Shown here in pieces: positions 63,947 to 64,000 of a stretch of DNA of 64,000 bases. How positions within the stretch are numbered: the first letter of the stretch is position 1; the number at the start of each line of letters is the position of its first letter. The stretch lies in the NCBI RefSeq assembly GCF_018866245.1, contig NZ_CP076458.1, forward strand, positions 2,170,001-2,234,000, given 5' to 3'. Position numbers and translations under genes: made by a program. The DNA comes from Novisyntrophococcus fermenticellae. Its GTDB lineage: Bacteria > Bacillota > Clostridia > Lachnospirales > Lachnospiraceae. The notes under the pieces are model-generated. The model made no database searches and was not told where the DNA came from. It saw only the letters and a program-made list of their open reading frames with translations.

Positions 63947-64000
63947 GGAGGAAAAGATGGTTGTCGTTAGCCGTCTTTTTTTCTTTTTCAGAATATAATT

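Overview
The window looks like a chromosomal segment of a Clostridia genome, most likely a Lachnospiraceae-type gut anaerobe. Pointers are a YlmC/YmxH sporulation-type protein next to nrdR, a DUF5688 protein, a fused FeoA-FeoB, a split tryptophan/tyrosine-type ABC importer, and a selenium-dependent molybdenum hydroxylase cluster. No species can be named from the sequence alone. Almost all housekeeping genes lie on the minus strand, in short operons with good Shine-Dalgarno sites.

Layout. 0-13 kb: a sugar-phosphate nucleotidyltransferase (cut by the window edge), an ABC-F ATPase, an LTA-synthase-type sulfatase translationally linked to a 10TM heavy-metal exporter, then metA, cls, ligA, an RluF-type pseudouridine synthase, a membrane-anchored protein and tRNA-Arg(CCG). 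The exporter is preceded by a promoter and about 520 nt of 152-bp tandem repeats that would form its RNA leader. 13-19 kb: a DUF5688 gene and a LicT-controlled beta-glucoside operon (licT, bglP, bglA) with a visible promoter, RAT antiterminator and overlapping terminator; bglP carries a frameshift that splits off its EIIA domain. 19-27 kb: efp, yqeG, an aminotransferase-arsR-citrate synthase operon, a three-gene ABC importer, nrdR and a divergent ylmC ending in eleven prolines.

27-36 kb holds a complete selenium-dependent molybdenum hydroxylase block: DUF3343 Se/S-carrier-like protein, xanthine dehydrogenase, ModE-like regulator, selD, yedF, yqeB, a cysteine-desulfurase-like enzyme, yqeC and a MocA-like nucleotidyltransferase. 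Divergent from it is purine salvage (xpt) with acylphosphatase. 37-51.8 kb: a MATE exporter, FeoAB, a CDP-alcohol phosphatidyltransferase, an AI-2E-type permease, an 1,151-residue-scale MacB-like ABC protein with unusual repeats, and a run of small stress or metabolic genes (amidohydrolase, DUF2200, GNAT, DODA-type dioxygenase, cupin, uracil-DNA glycosylase).

51.8-64 kb is a mobile-element graveyard. A group II intron reverse transcriptase is broken in two by an insertion sequence with inverted ends and an 8-bp target duplication. Around it are fragments of ParB, AAA ATPase and zinc-finger genes from an integrative element or phage, a Phd/RelE-type toxin-antitoxin pair, a SymE-like toxin, an HNH endonuclease, a promoter-leader-terminator element lacking its gene (a second copy of part of it lies at 46.8 kb), an IS110 transposase, and an IS4/IS1634-like element with a second, coiled-coil gene inside its inverted repeats, flanked by truncated genes on both sides. 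The last bases hold a degraded YoaP/VOC pair.
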